Of a stretch of DNA of 64,000 bases, positions 59,552 through 64,000 are shown in pieces (position 1 is the first letter of the stretch; the number at the start of each line of letters is the position of its first letter). A program made the position numbers and the translations under genes. The notes beneath the pieces were generated by a model. That model searched no databases. It saw nothing but the letters and a program-made list of their open reading frames with translations, and was not told the DNA's origin. The DNA is from an uncultured Oscillospiraceae bacterium (GTDB lineage: Bacteria > Bacillota > Clostridia > Oscillospirales > Oscillospiraceae). The stretch is taken from the NCBI GenBank assembly GCA_947589745.1, contig CANQCS010000005.1, forward strand, positions 1 to 64,000. The letters are read 5' to 3'.

Positions 59552-60523
59552 TTACATATGGGTCCGCGGGTCGGACGCGTCGCCCAGGTTCTGGCCGACC
59601 ACGTACAGCACCACGGTGATGATGGAGGCGATAGCCACGGGACTCCAGAACTCCATCTCCCAGCCGGGGGTGACCATGGCGCCCTCAGCCGCGTAGATCA
59701 GGCGGCCCAGGGACATCTCGCTCATGCCCATGCCGATGTAGCTCAGGAACACCTCGTAGGAGATGTAGCTGGGGATCTCGGTGGCCAGGAGGGTCACGAT
59801 GACGGAGGTCATGAAGGGCAGGATGTTCTTCATGGCGATCTTGAAGGTGGAGGTACCCAGGCACCGGCTGGCCAGGTTGTACTCCCGGTCGCGGATGATG
59901 ACCACCTGCGTTCGGATGAAGTAGGCGATGCCCAGCCAGCCGATGACGGTCATGGCCAGGACCATGGTCCAGAAGGTGGGGGAGAAGAGCATGGCCATGA
60001 CGGAGATGATCAGGATCGTCGGCACGTTGCCGATGATGTTGTAGACCTCCATCATGATGATATCCACCTTCTTGGAGAAGCCCCACACCGCGCCCAGCAG
60101 CACGCCGATGGTCATGTTGATGGCGGCGCAGATGAAGGCCAAGGAGATGGAGATGCGGGAGCCGTTCCAGATGGCGTCAAAGGTGGGCTCGCCGGAGGCG
60201 CCGGCGCCCAGGATCCACTTCAGGTCGACCCCGAAGTACTGCATGGCGGCCGCGGGACTCAGGTGCTTGGAGTTGGCGTCCATCAGGTTGGCGAAGGGAT
60301 CGTAGTGGGTCACGCTGGGATAGATATAGGCGAAAGCGACCACGAACACCAGCAGGGACAGGATCACGATGTTCACCTTGTTCCGGAAAAAGACCCGGAA
60401 CACGCTCTTCCAGTAGGAGTACCGGGGAGCGGTGATCTTCTCGGACTCCAGGTCGTTGTGGTCAATGGGAGCAAAGAGCTCCTCGTCGGTCATCTGATAT
60501 TTCTTGTTGAAATCTTCCATCAC
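59552..60523 (-). CDS. Oligopeptide ABC transporter permease OppC-like
   Basis: A 323-aa inner-membrane permease. After a cytoplasmic N-terminus (residues 1-40, with APRYSYWKSVFRVFFRNK), the first helix NIVILSLLVFVVAFAYIYP is followed by an outside loop. The BPD transport domain shows ISISLAFICAAINMTIGVLLGAVWG and the EAA-type loop YNLASRCLGTSTFKIAMKNILP that contacts the ATPases. Length is normal for OppC, unlike its partner OppB. It is 3 bp downstream of oppB and followed by oppD after 12 bp. Confidence 0.93.
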   Translation of the reverse strand: MMEDFNKKYQMTDEELFAPIDHNDLESEKITAPRYSYWKSVFRVFFRNKVNIVILSLLVFVVAFAYIYPSVTHYDPFANLMDANSKHLSPAAAMQYFGVDLKWILGAGASGEPTFDAIWNGSRISISLAFICAAINMTIGVLLGAVWGFSKKVDIIMMEVYNIIGNVPTILIISVMAMLFSPTFWTMVLAMTVIGWLGIAYFIRTQVVIIRDREYNLASRCLGTSTFKIAMKNILPFMTSVIVTLLATEIPSYISYEVFLSYIGMGMSEMSLGRLIYAAEGAMVTPGWEMEFWSPVAIASIITVVLYVVGQNLGDASDPRTHM

Positions 60524-60526
60524 TGC

Positions 60527-62116
60527 TCACCTCGCTTTGTCGGTAAAGGAGATCCGCGGGTCCACGGTAGCCATCAGCACATCGCCCAGGATGATCGCCA
60601 CCACCGACAGCACCGCGTAGAACAGGGTCACGCCCACGATGACGGCGTTGTCGTAGGTATTGATGGCGTTGGTCAGCAGGTTGCCGGCGCCGGGGACCAC
60701 GTACACACGCTCGGTGATGATGGCGCCCGTCATGGCAAAGATGATGCTGCCGGGGATGCCGTGGGTAATGGGGATGGCGGCGTTCTTCCAGATGTGCTTG
60801 GTGAAGATCTCCGTCTCGCTGAGGCCGCCGCTGCGGGCGAACTTCACGTAGTCGGAGTTCATCTGGTCGATCATGTACCGGCGCATCCACTTCATCAGGT
60901 TGGCGATGGAGGGCAGCGCCAGGGACACGACGGGCAGCACGTACATGAGTGCGCTGCCCTGATCCATGTCGAACAGCGTGGGCAGGCCCAGCTTGCCGCC
61001 CACCGCCTTGAACAGGAAGATGTAGGCCAGGGACGGCACGGCGATGATGAACATGATGTAGAAGGTGCCGATCTTATCCAGGATGCCGCCCTTGTACCGG
61101 CTCATCAGCAGGCCGATGGGCAGGCCCAGCACGTAGGCCATGATGGTGGAGAAGATGCCGATGACGAAAGAGTAGCCCAGGCGGCTCATGCCGCCCTTGT
61201 AGGTGGTCACGTTGGTGTAGTCATCGGTGAAGCGGGCGGCGTTGGCCTCGCTGGCGGCCAGAGACCCGGCCACATAGGTGGCGGTGTGCAGGTCGTCGGC
61301 GCTGTCCTCCTGGAGGCCCGTGGGGAAGGTCATGTTCTTCAGGATGTAGGAGCCCTGACTCAGCACCATGGTGTCGAACACGTCAATGCCGCGGTTGACG
61401 GCGAAAGAGGTGCCCAGGCGGATGCTGGCAAAATTCTGGTGGATAAAGGGGAATTCCCCGTCAAAGTAGAGCAGATACCGGTGCTGCGTGCCGTTGCCCA
61501 TGATGGCCGGGGAAAACACATTCTCCGTCCCCGTGGGGTTATACACCGGGTCGCGGGTGGTAAAGGTCAGTCCCCGCTCTCCGATGTCGTTCTCCTCGGG
61601 CACGTAGTGGATGTTGTCGATGAACAGCATCCCCGTGAAATAGGTCCAGATGCGGTTGAGCAGCGGTTTGTCCCGGGTGGCGTACAGCGCCTGGGCGCCG
61701 CCGTCCTTCAGCTGGCCGCTACGCTTGGTTTCCGCATCCAGGCGGACGATCTCATAGCCCTGGGACTTGTAGTAGTCCGTGAACTTCTGGATGTACTCGG
61801 TGACGACCTCAGAGTCCTTCTCCGCCGTGCGGCCGAAAGCCACGGCGTCGGCACGGGTCTCCTCGTCGATCTCCCCGTTGCGGGCCAGCTCATTGATGTA
61901 GTCCGCATAGGGGACATAGTCCAGATATCCGTAGGACTCCCATCTGGACTGAGCGTAGGTGATCTTGGCGTTGCTCATCAGCTTGCTGTAGTTGCCGTCG
62001 CTGGCGAAGATCTTGTTCCGGTCCATCAGGGAGTAGACCAGGATCATCACCAGAAGCACCACGCAAACCACCGAGAACAAGCCGTGCAGGAGTCGTTTTA
62101 TGACATATTTTCCCAT
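60527..62116 (-). CDS. Oligopeptide ABC transporter permease OppB-like with large outside loop
   Basis: A 529-aa permease; OppB is usually 300-340 aa. The first helix (LLHGLFSVVCVVLLVMILVYSLMD, about residues 9-32) is standard. It is followed by about 280 residues of extracytoplasmic sequence (31-310), including SRWESYGYLDYVPYADYINELARNGEIDEETRADAV in outline and FTTRDPVYNPTGTENVFSPA. The five C-terminal helices and the EAA loop YVKFARSGGLSETEIFTKHIWKNA are then normal. The long loop may dock the binding protein or a peptide. The start at 62116 follows GGGAAT, a weak ribosome site, after a hairpin that may lower expression relative to the binding protein. Confidence 0.92.
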   Translation of the reverse strand: MGKYVIKRLLHGLFSVVCVVLLVMILVYSLMDRNKIFASDGNYSKLMSNAKITYAQSRWESYGYLDYVPYADYINELARNGEIDEETRADAVAFGRTAEKDSEVVTEYIQKFTDYYKSQGYEIVRLDAETKRSGQLKDGGAQALYATRDKPLLNRIWTYFTGMLFIDNIHYVPEENDIGERGLTFTTRDPVYNPTGTENVFSPAIMGNGTQHRYLLYFDGEFPFIHQNFASIRLGTSFAVNRGIDVFDTMVLSQGSYILKNMTFPTGLQEDSADDLHTATYVAGSLAASEANAARFTDDYTNVTTYKGGMSRLGYSFVIGIFSTIMAYVLGLPIGLLMSRYKGGILDKIGTFYIMFIIAVPSLAYIFLFKAVGGKLGLPTLFDMDQGSALMYVLPVVSLALPSIANLMKWMRRYMIDQMNSDYVKFARSGGLSETEIFTKHIWKNAAIPITHGIPGSIIFAMTGAIITERVYVVPGAGNLLTNAINTYDNAVIVGVTLFYAVLSVVAIILGDVLMATVDPRISFTDKAR

Positions 62117-62153
62117 ATTCCCTCACTCACTCTGTCTCGTATTGATGCGCGAA

Positions 62154-62178
62154 GGGGGGTGGGGAACCCCCACCCCCC
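62154..62178 (-). terminator. Intercistronic hairpin between the binding protein and oppB
   Basis: GGGGGGTGGGG / CCCCACCCCCC with a 3-nt loop and TT after it on the minus strand. It probably acts as a partial terminator or mRNA stabiliser, so that the binding protein is made in excess over the permease. Confidence 0.7.
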
Positions 62179-62221
62179 TTTCACATTGGTTGGTTACTGA
62201 TTCAGGATCCGGCTGCGGATA

Positions 62222-64000
62222 TTACCACAGGCCGAGGCACTTGGTCATGTAGGACTCGGGCTGGAGCGTATCCAGGAAGGTCTGGGCGTCGCCGTAGTCG
62301 GGGCCCCAGCCGGAGTTGAGGGCGATGTCGTAGTTGGCCTGGTCGCCGGTGCTCATGTAGTAGGTGGCATAGTTGTAGCCGTTGATGTCGCCGGCGTCGG
62401 TCAGCATGACCTGCACCAGACCATCCAGGTTGGTCTCGATGGACTGCTTATACACGTTGGCCAGGTTCACCGTGACCTCGCTGTCGGAGCGGTAAGGATA
62501 CTCCACAACGATGGGATTCTCGGCGGAGATGTCCACGCCGATCTGGGCCAACTCCTCAATGGCAATCTCCATCTCGGCCTTGGCGGCGTCCACATTGAAC
62601 CAGCCGTCGAAGCCGTCGCTGGAGCCCGCGCCGTCGTTACCGGCGGGATCGAAGCACTGGATGGGGCTGCCGTCGGCCTCCAGCTGGGCCTGGGTGATGG
62701 CGCCGAAAGCGGTACCGGCGGGGAAGGTGGTGGGAGTGCCGTTCATGTCCACGGTCACATCGGTATCCAGGTACTGGAAGTCGCCGGGCACGTAGGAGTT
62801 ACGCACGCTGACGTACTTCAGGTCCTCGCCCACGCTGGGCACGCGGTAAGCGGCGCGGTCCAGGGCGAAGTTGACGGCGTTGCGGAAGTGGACGTTGTTG
62901 ATGGCCTTGCGGTAGCGGTCGATCTGCTCATCGGTCTTGCCGGAGACGGCCTTGGTCTCATCGTTGAAGTTGGCGAACGCGGAGCGGTTCAGGTTCCACC
63001 AGCCGCTGTAGCTGTACACGCCGGCGATGGAGACGTAGCTGTAGGCGTCGAAGTAGGTCTTGCCGGTGACGGGGTCGATGTCCTGCTGGGACTGGACCAG
63101 GGCGTTGGCGTTGAAGCCGCAGCCGGTGATGGTGCCGGCCTTCGCCTCGTTATAGGCGCGCAGGGTATCGGTGCCGTCGTTCCAGGTCACGTTGATATTG
63201 TTGACGCTGACGGCGTCCTTGTTCCAGTAAGTGGGGTTGACGGCATACTTGATCTGGGCCTTCGCGGTGAAGTCGGTGATCAGATAGGGGCCGCAGTAAG
63301 CGATGTTGGCGGGCGTCTTGCCGTAGGTGTAGTCAGCGGCGGCGGCGTCGAACTCAGCGCCGAACTTACCGCCCTGGGACTCGTAGAAGCTGCGGCACAG
63401 AGGCGCGAAGCAACCGTAGCACATCATGGTGAGGAACGGGGTGAAGGGCTGCTCCAGGGTGTACTCCAGGGTGTACTGGTCAACGGCCTTCACGCCGACC
63501 TCGGCGAAGTCGGTGATCTCGCCGGCCAGATAGGCGTCAAAGTTCTTGATGCCGCAGCCGTCGCCGCTCTGGAGCAGGTAGCCCAGGGCGTCGGGGTTAT
63601 CGGCCAGGTGCTGCGCGCCGGCAACCCAGTCGTCGGCCTGGACGTCAGCGATCTCACGGCCCTGCTGGTCCACCCACTTCACACCCTGGCGGATGTGGAA
63701 GGTGTAGGTCAGGCCGTCGTCGGAGACCTCATAGCTCTCGGCCAGAGCGGGCTGCAGCACGTTCTTGGCGTCGTAGGCCAGCAGGCCGTCGGTGGTCAGG
63801 CAGATGTAGTCGGTATCCGTGGCGCTGGAGGTGACAAAGATGTCCCAGGTCTGGATATCCTCAGAGAAAGAGAAGTTGTACGTATCGGTGAGGGTGTAGC
63901 CGTGCTCATCCAGGAACGCCCGGGCGGCGGTGAAGTAATCCTCCGCGGTGGCAGCCTGGTTCCAGAGCTCCACCAGGGCGGTACGGTCCTCAGCCTTGAT
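62222..64000 (-). CDS. Oligopeptide-binding protein (SBP family 5), 5' end outside the window
   Basis: At least 592 residues of a periplasmic-type extracellular solute-binding protein, family 5 (OppA/DppA). The frame is open to base 64000, so the signal peptide and lipobox lie outside; the apparent start at 63973 is only an internal GTG. Family motifs are SYEVSDDGLTYTFHIRQGVKW, AEDWVA-like ADDWVAGAQHL, FRNAVNFALDRAAYR and the late NSGWGPDYGDAQTFLDTL. It delivers peptides to the OppBCDF complex encoded directly downstream. Codon use and GC match the rest of the operon. Confidence 0.93.
   Translation of the reverse strand: MKAEDRTALVELWNQAATAEDYFTAARAFLDEHGYTLTDTYNFSFSEDIQTWDIFVTSSATDTDYICLTTDGLLAYDAKNVLQPALAESYEVSDDGLTYTFHIRQGVKWVDQQGREIADVQADDWVAGAQHLADNPDALGYLLQSGDGCGIKNFDAYLAGEITDFAEVGVKAVDQYTLEYTLEQPFTPFLTMMCYGCFAPLCRSFYESQGGKFGAEFDAAAADYTYGKTPANIAYCGPYLITDFTAKAQIKYAVNPTYWNKDAVSVNNINVTWNDGTDTLRAYNEAKAGTITGCGFNANALVQSQQDIDPVTGKTYFDAYSYVSIAGVYSYSGWWNLNRSAFANFNDETKAVSGKTDEQIDRYRKAINNVHFRNAVNFALDRAAYRVPSVGEDLKYVSVRNSYVPGDFQYLDTDVTVDMNGTPTTFPAGTAFGAITQAQLEADGSPIQCFDPAGNDGAGSSDGFDGWFNVDAAKAEMEIAIEELAQIGVDISAENPIVVEYPYRSDSEVTVNLANVYKQSIETNLDGLVQVMLTDAGDINGYNYATYYMSTGDQANYDIALNSGWGPDYGDAQTFLDTLQPESYMTKCLGLW

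Noticed and set aside
57821..62200. A 1459-codon plus-strand open frame opposite the peptide transporter operon
   Set aside because: It is antisense to four clear transporter genes, is full of His, Gly, Val and Leu as expected from the reverse of GC-rich codons, and has no ribosome site or domain.

Overview
The window looks like a chromosomal segment of a high-GC, Gram-positive, anaerobic gut clostridium of the Oscillospiraceae type (Flavonifractor / Pseudoflavonifractor / Lawsonibacter-like). This is an inference from several signs: AGGAGG ribosome sites, TTGACA-17-TATAAT promoters, T-box riboswitches, a class-3 fructose-bisphosphatase, a split transketolase, SLH-domain surface protein and TnpX-type serine recombinase. 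No rRNA, tRNA, CRISPR array or phage module was seen.

Layout. 1-2701 is the decayed end of a mobile element: an IS630 transposase cut by the window edge, a coiled-coil fragment, a small hypothetical gene and a large serine recombinase broken by a frameshift and an in-frame TGA. 2702-5931 holds two inverted copies of an intergenic repeat. They flank an orphan T-box leader, a beta-carbonic anhydrase and an SDR oxidoreductase. 5932-11063 carries a DUF4349 lipoprotein, a dCMP deaminase, a GH13 glycosidase and a PadR/DUF2812 operon with three operator palindromes. 11400-19060 is a complete trp operon (E-G-D-C-F-B-A, minus strand) with a Trp T-box and an extra methyltransferase gene between trpF and trpB. 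19104-21773 is a cstA operon with two unrecognised genes. 22055-30438 has two secreted proteins, an M3 oligopeptidase, fbp and a GNAT. 30521-34196 is a late cobalamin operon (cobD/cbiB, aminotransferase, cobQ). 34406-41123 contains a membrane protein, an MreB homologue, comF and several small regulators with membrane/lipoprotein partners.

41260-45143 is a self-regulated TetR gene followed by a fused MacB-like ABC exporter with a Met/Gly-rich insert. 45232-52123 is a run of amide-bond enzymes: a circularly permuted ATP-grasp, alpha-E and transglutaminase-like trio, two AstE/AspA-like deacylases, an M20 amidohydrolase and an LD-carboxypeptidase. 52434-55088 is a pentose unit (AraD-like aldolase/epimerase plus split transketolase). 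55232-64000 is an oligopeptide ABC transporter operon in which OppD, OppB and OppF all carry unusual insertions or extensions.

The most distinctive non-genic signal is a dispersed element of about 45 to 118 bp, found nine times. It starts with an A/T-rich hairpin whose third base pair covaries between copies (A-T, T-A, C-G). In three transcription units (trp, cob, GH13) a copy lies between a consensus promoter and the first start codon. In several others the hairpin overlaps the stop codon, and it encodes the last residues of CobQ. A second repeat family (2750-3115, 5460-5862 inverted, 37977-38070) is unrelated to it.
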